Source: UBA9732 sp052170315 (GTDB lineage: Bacteria; Spirochaetota; Spirochaetia; Sphaerochaetales; Sphaerochaetaceae). From it: DNA of 64,000 bases. This document shows, one piece after another, positions 9,884 through 17,403 of this stretch (position 1 is the stretch's first letter; every line of letters begins with the position of its first letter). The notes beneath the pieces are model-generated. The model made no database searches. It was given only the letters and a program-made list of their open reading frames with translations, and had not been told where the DNA came from. The stretch lies in assembly GCA_052170315.1 (NCBI GenBank), contig JBQNAT010000001.1, forward strand, positions 1-64,000. Reading direction: 5' to 3'. The translations under genes and the position numbers were made by a program.

Positions 9884-9929
9884 AGTATACTTTATAGTAT
9901 ACTTTGTATACTTTGTATGATTTGTATGA
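9884..9929 (-). promoter_or_regulatory. Tandem GTATACT repeats before the AbrB-ABC operon
   Basis: AGTATACT at 9884-9891 and again at 9896-9903, GTATACT at 9906-9912, then decayed copies GTATGA at 9915 and 9924, spaced 9-12 bases. The core is palindromic. The array sits 20-65 bases before the GTG start, where promoter and operator are expected. Role as binding site for the AbrB-like protein is inference. Confidence 0.5.
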
Positions 9930-10080
9930 TTTATTATATTTATTATTTCAAAAAAAGCAAATAATAATCTTGATAATTGAAAGACTTCTTCACTTTCATC
10001 GTTAAACCCATATTCCTCTCCGGGTTTTTATTGTTCCGGATTTATTTCGGGTTAAATTTCGCGTGATTCGATGCGCCCAC

Positions 10081-10109
10081 TTGAAAACATTCCGTCAATT
10101 TGATAGATT
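10081..10109 (+). promoter_or_regulatory. Probable pyr operon promoter
   Basis: TTGAAA at 10081-10086 and TAGATT at 10104-10109 with a 17-base spacer. Transcription would start near 10116, just before the leader ORF and 57 bases before the attenuator hairpin. A second candidate, TTGACA at 10141 with TATAAA at 10161, has only a 14-base spacer and is less likely. The DNA between 9930 and 10080 holds nothing else I can identify. Confidence 0.45.
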
Positions 10110-10119
10110 TTCATCAGCA

Positions 10120-10185
10120 ATGAAATACAGAAGACATGAATTGACATTTTCAATTAGCTTTATAAACGACGAATACCGGTTTTGA
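10120..10185 (+). CDS. Possible pyr leader peptide (21 codons)
   Basis: An ATG at 10120 opens 21 codons ending at TGA 10183-10185. The stop lies exactly at the loop of the following terminator hairpin. The coding region is T-rich (ACA TTT TCA ATT AGC TTT ATA), as in the E. coli pyrBI leader, where RNA polymerase pauses when UTP is scarce. There is no Shine-Dalgarno. With transcription starting near 10116 the mRNA would be almost leaderless, a pattern seen elsewhere in this window. That the ORF is translated is inference. Confidence 0.4.
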   Translation: MKYRRHELTFSISFINDEYRF

Positions 10186-10199
10186 CCGGTATTTTTTTT
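10173..10199 (+). terminator. Attenuator hairpin in front of pyrB
   Basis: A perfect 8-bp stem (ATACCGGT, loop TTTG, ACCGGTAT) is followed by a run of T to 10199. The pyrB Shine-Dalgarno begins 7 bases later. No plus-strand gene exists upstream for about 3.7 kb, so the terminator can only act on the pyr transcript itself. It has no T run in the minus direction. Confidence 0.75.
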
Positions 10200-10217
10200 A
10201 CCCTCGGGAGGTGTCGC

Positions 10218-11798
10218 ATGAATGTATTTAAAGGAAGATCGCTTTGTGTGATTGACGACTTCTCAAAAGAAGAACGGCTCTTTCTCTTCTCAAAGGTCAG
10301 GCTGCTGAAACAGGCTTTACGGGAAGAAAACAAAGAAGTAATTGACTCATTCAGAATCAATGACCCGGACTTCGGAATTTACGAAGTATTTCTTGAAGAC
10401 AGTACAAGAACAAAGGAAAGCTTCAGAAACGCGGCTAATTTCCATTATTCCAAACTTACGGAAATGAGCGCGGACAACTCTTCCTTCAACAAAGGCGAAA
10501 GCTATGCCGATACATTCAACACTCTCTGCGGCTACAACAACAAAATATTTATTATCCGCAGCAAGGTTGAAGGCGTCTGCAAACACCTCAGCCAGGAATG
10601 CTCGGCCTATGCCCGAAGAAACGGCCTTTCCTTCACGCCGGTCTTCATCAACGCGGGAGACGGCAAGCACGAACACCCCACTCAGGAGCTTCTTGACGAA
10701 TATTCCTTCCTTGAGGATAACGACTGGGACACACAGGATATCCACATTGCCCTTGTCGGGGACCTTTACCACGGGAGGACGGTCCACAGCAAAGCCGACG
10801 GCTTGAAACTGTGGGACAGGGTCAAGGTTGACCTGATTGCCCCGGACGAGCTTGCAATGCCGGAAGCCTACGTTACGAAAATGAAGGACAACGGGTTTAC
10901 GGTAAGGGTATTCAAATCCATTGACGAATATCTTGCCCAGAAGGAAATAGCGTCAAAATGGTATTTCACAAGGCCTCAGCTGGAAAGAATGGGAGAAAAG
11001 ATACTTGCCAAGGCAGACGCGCTAAGGACATCTATAACCTTCAGAGAAGACATGCTGGAGCTTATCCCTGAAGGCGTCAAGTTTTACCACCCTCTTCCAA
11101 GGCACAAGGTTCATCCTACGATACCTACATTTCTTGACAGTACTCCCCTGAATGGCTGGGAAAAACAGTCAATAAACGGCATGTACTGCAGGATAGTACT
11201 TCTTGGTCTTGTTTCGGGAAAAATCGGGGAGGATTTCAGCCCGGTTGAGACAAAAGCGGAAAAGAAAATATTGGAGCCGTGGATTGAAGAGGCGTCCATA
11301 AGCGAAAAAACAAGGAAAAAAGAAATTTCCGAAGGTGTCCGTCCAATTGCCAACGGTCTTGTAATAGATCATATCTGTAAGGGTGAATCCCCTGCCGATA
11401 TACGGCGGCACATGTTACTGATAAGACGCGTAATAGACCTTGACAGCTTTAAGGGCGGAGAATGGGTAAGCCGGAGCTCCGACGGGGAATTCAAGGGGAT
11501 AATTTTCAGGCCCGGTATGACAGCTCTTGACCACAAACAGATTAAGCGCCTTGCAGCTGTGGCTCCGGGCTGCACGCTGAACATAATTGAAGACGGCAAG
11601 GTTGCAAAAAAGTACAGGACTTCAATGCCGCCCAGAATTTACAACTTCGACGACCTTATGTGCACAAACGAAGCCTGTGTATCCAACGACAGCCAGAATG
11701 AAAATGTACAGGCCATGTTCATAAAAACTCATGACAGCAGATACTGCTGCTCATACTGCGGTAGGGTTCATACCTTCAAGGAAATATTCAAAAACTAG
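10218..11798 (+). CDS. pyrB: Aspartate carbamoyltransferase, catalytic and regulatory chains fused
   Basis: Forms N-carbamoyl-L-aspartate from carbamoyl phosphate and aspartate in de novo pyrimidine synthesis. Residues 1 to about 335 are the PyrB catalytic chain (carbamoyl-phosphate loop DSTRTKESF, GDGKHEHPTQ, HPLPRHKV). After a charged linker, residues from about 375 to the end are the PyrI regulatory chain, with allosteric domain and a zinc site CxxxxC...CxxC (CTNEAC, CSYC). Fused PyrBI is known in Thermotoga and some spirochaetes. The start at 10218 is fixed by GGGAGG seven bases upstream; an in-frame ATG at 10182 lies within the terminator hairpin. First gene of the operon. Confidence 0.95.
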   Translation: MNVFKGRSLCVIDDFSKEERLFLFSKVRLLKQALREENKEVIDSFRINDPDFGIYEVFLEDSTRTKESFRNAANFHYSKLTEMSADNSSFNKGESYADTFNTLCGYNNKIFIIRSKVEGVCKHLSQECSAYARRNGLSFTPVFINAGDGKHEHPTQELLDEYSFLEDNDWDTQDIHIALVGDLYHGRTVHSKADGLKLWDRVKVDLIAPDELAMPEAYVTKMKDNGFTVRVFKSIDEYLAQKEIASKWYFTRPQLERMGEKILAKADALRTSITFREDMLELIPEGVKFYHPLPRHKVHPTIPTFLDSTPLNGWEKQSINGMYCRIVLLGLVSGKIGEDFSPVETKAEKKILEPWIEEASISEKTRKKEISEGVRPIANGLVIDHICKGESPADIRRHMLLIRRVIDLDSFKGGEWVSRSSDGEFKGIIFRPGMTALDHKQIKRLAAVAPGCTLNIIEDGKVAKKYRTSMPPRIYNFDDLMCTNEACVSNDSQNENVQAMFIKTHDSRYCCSYCGRVHTFKEIFKN

Positions 11799-11807
11799 GA
11801 GATATCA

Positions 11808-12491
11808 ATGGAAAGCACAAGCTATTCTTACGAGATTGCGAAAAGCGCGCTTAAGATGGGGGCAATCAGACTGTCCCCCGAAAAACCTTTCTGCTGGGCA
11901 AGCGGCTACTACATGCCAATCTATAACGACAACAGGACGTTGCTTGGAGATTCCGGGGTGAGAAAAATGGTCTCTTTAGCCTTCAAGGAGCTTCTTTTTA
12001 AGTTAAACTATGAACCGGATAACATCGCCGGAACAAGTACGGCGGGAATTCCCCATGCCACGACACTGGCTGATTTGCTGCAGAAACCTCTGTCCTACAT
12101 ACGCTCATCTTCAAAGGACCACGGTCTTCAAAATCAGATTGAAGGTCTTGGAAGAGCCCCCGGCTATGAGGGGAAAAAGGTTGTTCTGATTGAGGATTTG
12201 ATAAGTACGGGAATGTCTTCCATAAAAGCTGTTAAGGCAATTCGGGAAGCGGACGGAAAGGTTCCCTACTGCCTTGCGATTTTCTCATACGGAACATCTC
12301 AGGGGAAAGAGGCATTCGCATCTCTTGACCCGGTATGCGAACCTGTTACTATTCTTGATTATGATTATGTCATACCCATCGCGAAGGAACAGGGATATAT
12401 AAAACCTGCTCAGGAAGCCATGCTGCTTGAGTGGTCGCGGTCTCCGTTCACATGGGGAGAAAATCACGGCTGGAAAAAAGAGGAACTCTGA
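11808..12491 (+). CDS. pyrE: Orotate phosphoribosyltransferase
   Basis: Joins orotate to PRPP to make OMP. The type I phosphoribosyltransferase PRPP-binding motif is present (VVLIEDLISTGMSS), with the flexible-loop lysines upstream and IAGTSTAGIPHA near residue 70. At 227 residues it is normal length. Its Shine-Dalgarno (AGGAG) overlaps the pyrB stop region, and its stop overlaps the pyrF start by one base (TGATG), so translation is coupled on both sides. Confidence 0.95.
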   Translation: MESTSYSYEIAKSALKMGAIRLSPEKPFCWASGYYMPIYNDNRTLLGDSGVRKMVSLAFKELLFKLNYEPDNIAGTSTAGIPHATTLADLLQKPLSYIRSSSKDHGLQNQIEGLGRAPGYEGKKVVLIEDLISTGMSSIKAVKAIREADGKVPYCLAIFSYGTSQGKEAFASLDPVCEPVTILDYDYVIPIAKEQGYIKPAQEAMLLEWSRSPFTWGENHGWKKEEL

Positions 12492-13354
12492 TGAACTACA
12501 TTACTTTGCTTGAAAGCACTGCGAAAGATGCAGGGAACTGTGCTTGTATGGGAATAGACCCCAACTTTTCCGCGCTTCCGGAAGGCTATGGCGTAAAGGA
12601 CTTCTTCTGTTCAATTTTTGAAGAGCTTGATAAGGCTAATATAAAACTTACAGCCGTAAAGCCAAATATAGGCTACTTTTCAAGGCTGGACAGGCCGCTT
12701 GAGGGGAATTTTGAAGGTTCTCTGGCTCTGGCTTCCATAGTAAAGGCTCTTCCCGCAAGACCTTTCATACTGGACGCAAAGCGCGGAGACATATCAACAT
12801 CTTCCGCGAACTATGCTTTTGAGGCTTTTAAAAGCTGGGGCGCGGACTGCGTTACGGTTTCACCCTACATGGGCTCTGACAGCATAAGTCCTTTTGCGCA
12901 GGCAATAGGTGAAGAGGCTTCGGACAAGGGTATCTATATTCTCAACAGGACAAGCAATCCCGGAGGCAAAGACCTTCAGAACAGCCTGCTGCGGGACGGA
13001 AAGCCCGTTTACATGCGCACTGCGCAGCTTATTGTAAAGTGGAATACGGAATTCAGTAGCGGCATTGGGGCTGTGGTAGGCGCAACAAACCTGAGGGAGT
13101 TCGAGGAACTTGCGGAGTTCTACGCGGATAAAAGAGTCCCCATGCTGATTCCAGGCGTGGGAAGTCAGGGAGGCTCTGCTCCGGATGTCATAAACATCCT
13201 GAAAAAGGTTGGCTATCCGCTTGAACTTTGCAGGATAAACTCTTCCTCGGCCCTTTCCCATCCGTGGGCAAAGAAAAAAGAAAGCGCGCCTTCCAACTGG
13301 AAGAGTGTCTGTGCGGACGCGGTAAAAAAATTCACACAGGAGTGCGTGCTGTGA
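12491..13354 (+). CDS. pyrF: Orotidine 5'-phosphate decarboxylase
   Basis: Decarboxylates OMP to UMP. The catalytic Asp-Lys-Asp array is clear (LDAKRGDISTSSANYA), with an early GIDPN motif and VKPNIGYF. It is 287 residues, the longer subfamily of OMP decarboxylases. I start it at ATG 12491, overlapping the pyrE stop, and not 60 bases upstream inside pyrE. Its stop overlaps the next gene's GTG by four bases. Confidence 0.93.
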   Translation: MNYITLLESTAKDAGNCACMGIDPNFSALPEGYGVKDFFCSIFEELDKANIKLTAVKPNIGYFSRLDRPLEGNFEGSLALASIVKALPARPFILDAKRGDISTSSANYAFEAFKSWGADCVTVSPYMGSDSISPFAQAIGEEASDKGIYILNRTSNPGGKDLQNSLLRDGKPVYMRTAQLIVKWNTEFSSGIGAVVGATNLREFEELAEFYADKRVPMLIPGVGSQGGSAPDVINILKKVGYPLELCRINSSSALSHPWAKKKESAPSNWKSVCADAVKKFTQECVL

Positions 13355-15072
13355 AAAAAGTTTTCCCAATGGGACATCTTGACAGGATTGTTCACCTTGC
13401 GACTGTAAGCGGCGTGGCGTCAACAAAGCCTGAGCTTATCAGATGGTTTGACAGGACGGTTAAAGCTGTTGAGATTGTCACAACTAAAAGTTTTCAGGTA
13501 AAACCGAATCCCGGAAACAGGGAGCCGGTTATCTGTGAAACAGGAGAAGGAAACTTCGGCAACTCCGTTGGGCTTAGAAATCCCGGACTTGATATTGCCC
13601 TGCCCCAACTTGAAAAGTTGAAAGAGGAAGGCCTGAACGTCTGGCTTAACGTATCGGTTTCTGCCGACAACCCGGAGGATTTCATTATCCTTGTAAAAGC
13701 TTTTGACTGCGTTTCCGATTCAATAGAGTTAAATTTTTCCTGTCCACACGCAAAAGCGGGTTTCGGTGCGGCCATAGGCAGGGATATCAACATTGCCGGC
13801 GAATACGTTAAACGTATCTGCGAAGCCATTCCAGAAAGAAAGAGCCTTCTTTTTGTGAAACTCACCCCAAATGTTTACAACATAGGCGAAATTGCCGCGG
13901 AGGTTGTCAGAAGAGGCGCGGACGGAATTTCAGCTATAAATACCGTAGGGCCCGTTGTGCATTTGGAGCCGGTCTCGGGGCTGCCCATTCTTCAAAACTC
14001 GATAGGAGGAAAGGGTGGAAAATCAGGCTTCTGGATACATGAACAGGCTTTGGAAGCGGTTCGAGAGATACGAAACGCGGTCGGAGACGACATCCCAATA
14101 ATAGGCATGGGAGGCGTTTCCGATGGGAAAAAATGCGCGGCAATGATTGAAGCCGGTGCGGATGTCGTAGGTATAGGTTCCGCGTTGGCCCATGTGGGTC
14201 AGAAGCATTGGCCCGAGTATTTTGAAGCCGTTAAGGCCGAGGCCTCAGAAATCCTTGAAGGTGAGAAGCCTGAAAACGTATCCGGGAAAATGCTGTCGAA
14301 GGGCAGCCTGATGGACTATAGGGCCTGCACGGTTGTAAAAAAGACTTATCACAGCGAAGATACTTTGCTTTTGACGCTTTACGGTTCAATGAATTCCTTC
14401 AAACCGGGCGAGTTCGTGTTCTTATGGCTCCCCGGCATTGGGGAGAAGCCTTTCAGCGTTGCGAAGGTAGACCCTTTAACGTTCATAGTGAAAAAGCGGG
14501 GGCCGTTCACACAGGCTGTGTTTGACTCTCTGGATGAAGGAAACAGCCTTTTCATCAGGGGGCCGTACGGAGCAATGGCGGAAACCGCAAAGGCTAAAAA
14601 AGCCCTTATCATAGCGGGAGGAACCGGAGAAGCTGTTGCCATGCCTCTTGCGGAAGAGCTTAAAAAGCAGAATACGGAAATGAATTTTCTTGTGGGGACA
14701 AGCGTTGACGGAAACAAGGGCATACTGGCCGCCGAGCTTGAAAACTACGGGAAATATCTGTGCGTTTCAGATTCGGGCAAACAGGGCAGAGTCCTTGAAA
14801 ACCTTGAACAGAGTGTAAAAAGTCTGACTTCGGACGGGACAGCTGCGGAAGATCTGGCATTCTATCTGATAGGGCCTGAAATCTTCATGAAAACAGCATC
14901 TGAAAAGCTTAAGGCTTTGGGCATAGAATCAGACAGGATTCTTCTTTCAATGGAAAAGAATTCAATGTGTGGAGTGGGACTTTGCGGTGAATGTTCGTGC
15001 GGCGGACGCCTTTCCTGCCAGTGGGGAACATTCATGACGGCAAAATTTCTTGAAGAGGAAGGAGCTCTATGA
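13351..15072 (+). CDS. pyrD: Dihydroorotate dehydrogenase fused to its PyrK electron-transfer subunit
   Basis: Oxidises dihydroorotate to orotate and passes electrons to NAD+. Residues 1 to about 310 are the FMN catalytic domain (catalytic cysteine in NFSCPHA; IGMGGVSDG). Residues about 315-573 are PyrK: an FAD-binding barrel (KPFSVAKV), a nucleotide-binding domain (IIAGGTGEA) and a 2Fe-2S loop (CGVGLCGECSCGG then C). Type 1B enzymes normally carry these as two proteins; here they are one chain. I chose the GTG at 13351 (GTGA overlap, AGGAG eight bases before); ATG 13369 is an alternative. Confidence 0.93.
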   Translation: MKKVFPMGHLDRIVHLATVSGVASTKPELIRWFDRTVKAVEIVTTKSFQVKPNPGNREPVICETGEGNFGNSVGLRNPGLDIALPQLEKLKEEGLNVWLNVSVSADNPEDFIILVKAFDCVSDSIELNFSCPHAKAGFGAAIGRDINIAGEYVKRICEAIPERKSLLFVKLTPNVYNIGEIAAEVVRRGADGISAINTVGPVVHLEPVSGLPILQNSIGGKGGKSGFWIHEQALEAVREIRNAVGDDIPIIGMGGVSDGKKCAAMIEAGADVVGIGSALAHVGQKHWPEYFEAVKAEASEILEGEKPENVSGKMLSKGSLMDYRACTVVKKTYHSEDTLLLTLYGSMNSFKPGEFVFLWLPGIGEKPFSVAKVDPLTFIVKKRGPFTQAVFDSLDEGNSLFIRGPYGAMAETAKAKKALIIAGGTGEAVAMPLAEELKKQNTEMNFLVGTSVDGNKGILAAELENYGKYLCVSDSGKQGRVLENLEQSVKSLTSDGTAAEDLAFYLIGPEIFMKTASEKLKALGIESDRILLSMEKNSMCGVGLCGECSCGGRLSCQWGTFMTAKFLEEEGAL

Positions 15073-16106
15073 CAGACCCCCATGTGCATCTGCGTGACTG
15101 GAACCAGTCTGATAAGGAAACCGTTGAGCACGGTATGAAAACAGGCGCGGCGGCAGGCTTTGACAGGTTCTTTGACATGCCGAACTCAAATCCTCCTGTA
15201 ACTGACAGGGCAACAGTTGAAAAACGCCTTGCTCTTGGAAGAACTGCCGAGCTTTCCTTAAAAAAACAGGGTTATGATGTCCATTACCATTTGTATCTCG
15301 GAATCACTTCGGACAGGCATCAGATACGGGAAATGATACAAGCTTATAAGGACTTTTTCCCACGTGTCTGCGGGTTGAAGATGTTCGCCTCGCAGTCAAC
15401 GGGAAACATGGGAATAATCGGCAAAGACCTGCAGGCTAAGGTATATCAGGCTCTTGCGGATTTTGATTACAGAGGCGTAATTGCGGTGCATTGCGAAAAA
15501 GAAGAGCTGTTTATCAGTGAACCTTACGGAGAACGGAAATTAAAACACAGTGAAAAAAGGCCTTCGGAATCAGAGGCCGAATCCGTCAGGGACCAGATTG
15601 AAAACGCGGAGAAATCAGGCTTTAAGGGAACCCTTCACATTGTGCATATAAGCACTGCGGCAGCACTTGAAACCGTTAAGAAAATACGGAAAACGGGAGG
15701 GCTGACGATAACCTGCGCAGCTACTCCTCTCCATATTTTGCTCAATACTTCCAATGAAACGAACATTGTTAAGATGAATCCGCCTCTTCGAAGCGAATCC
15801 GACAGGCTTGCCGTCTGGAACGGTCTTTTTGACGGAACGATAGACTGGATAGAAAGCGACCATGCTCCGCATACCCTTTCAGACAAGCTTAAGGGAGCCT
15901 GCGGACTTCCGGGCTTTGAAGGTATGCTTATGACAATAAAGGCCCTGCGCAAGGCGGGAATGACGGAGAAAAAACTGAACTCTCTTTTTTCAGGTAACGT
16001 CCTTAAAGCCTTTGGCATGAACCTTGAATCTTCAGAGGTTCCAGAAGTGACGGATGCCATGATAAACGCCGCGCGCTGCGCCTACCCTGTTTCCGCCTGG
16101 AATTGA
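15069..16106 (+). CDS. pyrC: Dihydroorotase
   Basis: Closes carbamoyl-aspartate to dihydroorotate. The metal ligands are visible: HVH at residues 5-7, HCEKEE near residue 140, HIVHIST near 192 and ESDHAPHT near 263; LKMF near residue 100 may hold the carboxylated lysine. At 345 residues it is compact because the start lies almost at the HxH motif, as usual for this group. It overlaps pyrD by four bases (ATGA) and ends the tightly packed run. The operon lacks carA/carB, which must be elsewhere. Confidence 0.93.
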   Translation: MTDPHVHLRDWNQSDKETVEHGMKTGAAAGFDRFFDMPNSNPPVTDRATVEKRLALGRTAELSLKKQGYDVHYHLYLGITSDRHQIREMIQAYKDFFPRVCGLKMFASQSTGNMGIIGKDLQAKVYQALADFDYRGVIAVHCEKEELFISEPYGERKLKHSEKRPSESEAESVRDQIENAEKSGFKGTLHIVHISTAAALETVKKIRKTGGLTITCAATPLHILLNTSNETNIVKMNPPLRSESDRLAVWNGLFDGTIDWIESDHAPHTLSDKLKGACGLPGFEGMLMTIKALRKAGMTEKKLNSLFSGNVLKAFGMNLESSEVPEVTDAMINAARCAYPVSAWN

Positions 16107-16185
16107 GAGTATTAAATTATCAGGTTGTCCTTGACCTGTTCGGCACCTTGCTCCAAAATGGCTTTGAAGGTTCAAGGAGAAAAGA

Positions 16186-17355
16186 ATGGATACCGAACTT
16201 ATTGAATTTTGCCGTGATATCATAAGACAGCCCAGCCTGTCAGGACAGGAACAGAACGTTGTAAAAGTCATAGAAAAAAAGATGAGGGCTCTTGGTTATG
16301 ACGAAATACGCATTGACGAATATGGAAACCTTACAGGCGGAATTTTTGGAAAAAAAGCCGGGAAAACCGTAGTAATGGACGGACACATAGACACGGTTGA
16401 TATCTCAGACATAAATTCATGGAAGCACAATCCGTACAAAGCTGAATTAACTGACGGGAAAATATACGGACGCGGCACCTCCGACATGAAAGGCGCGGAC
16501 AGCGCAATGATTATCGCGGCGGCGCGCTTTGCGAAGGCTCGCGGCAGGGATTTTTCAGGAAAGATATATGTATCATGTTCATGCCAGGAAGAAATATTTG
16601 AAGGCGTTTCAACAAGGGCTGTATCGGAGTACTGCAAGCCCGACTTTGTGATAATAGGTGAATCTACACAGCTTAAGCTTAACATAGGACAGAGAGGCAG
16701 GGCGGAAATTGCCGTTGAAACTACGGGAAAAACCTGCCACTCGGCAAATCCTGAAAAAGGCATAAATGCCGTAAAGCACATGCTTGTCCTTTTGGAAGAG
16801 ATATTCAAAATTCCTGCTCCGGAACATCCTCTTCTGGGCAAAGGGATGATGGAGCTTACTGACATAATTTCTTTTCCCTATCCCGGCTCTTCTGTTGTTC
16901 CGGGCCTCTGTACCGCAACGTTTGACAGAAGACTGCTTGTGGGTGATACTCCTGCCGGTATTCTGGAGCCTGTAAACAGGGCAATTGAAAAAGTAAAAGA
17001 ACGTGTACCCGAACTTAACGCAAGGTGCTTTATCAGGGAAGGAGAACATGAAAGCTGGACCGGCAAAAACGTCAAAGCCATGAGGTTTTTCCCAGCATGG
17101 GTACTTTCGCCTGAGCACGAACTTGTACAGAAGGCTTTGAATGGCCTTGAAAAGGCAGGAGTGGAAACGGAACTTTCGCACTACTCTTTCTGCACCAATG
17201 CCAGCCATTTCTGCGGAGAAGCGGGAATTCCTTCAATAGGTTTCGGCCCTTCGCTTGAAAACCTTGCCCATACCGTTGACGAGTACATAGAAACAGAAGA
17301 GCTGGAAAAAGCCGAACGCGGCTATGAAGGTATCCTTGCGGAGCTTTTAAGCTGA
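16186..17355 (+). CDS. YgeY-like M20 family metallohydrolase
   Basis: A 389-residue amidohydrolase of the M20 peptidase/deacetylase superfamily, closest in pattern to YgeY. Metal ligands appear in order: DGHIDTVD, GRGTSDMKGA, CQEEIFEG and a C-terminal H near LAHTVDEY. YgeY-type enzymes are linked to hydantoin, purine or pyrimidine amide breakdown. It lies 79 bases after pyrC with its own AAGGAG, with no terminator between, so it may be read through from the pyr operon. Substrate not established. Confidence 0.8.
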   Translation: MDTELIEFCRDIIRQPSLSGQEQNVVKVIEKKMRALGYDEIRIDEYGNLTGGIFGKKAGKTVVMDGHIDTVDISDINSWKHNPYKAELTDGKIYGRGTSDMKGADSAMIIAAARFAKARGRDFSGKIYVSCSCQEEIFEGVSTRAVSEYCKPDFVIIGESTQLKLNIGQRGRAEIAVETTGKTCHSANPEKGINAVKHMLVLLEEIFKIPAPEHPLLGKGMMELTDIISFPYPGSSVVPGLCTATFDRRLLVGDTPAGILEPVNRAIEKVKERVPELNARCFIREGEHESWTGKNVKAMRFFPAWVLSPEHELVQKALNGLEKAGVETELSHYSFCTNASHFCGEAGIPSIGFGPSLENLAHTVDEYIETEELEKAERGYEGILAELLS

Positions 17356-17403
17356 GTATAAATTGCAAACCGTTTTGTATCTGTATATGAATTCAGAGAA
17401 GAT

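Noticed and set aside
10005..10031. AACCC ... GGGTTTTT stem as a terminator
   Set aside because: The stem is only five or six pairs with a 12-base loop and no gene on that strand precedes it.
10141..10166. TTGACA ... TATAAA as the pyr promoter
   Set aside because: The spacer is only 14 bases, and transcription would start at the hairpin itself. The TTGAAA-17-TAGATT pair fits better.
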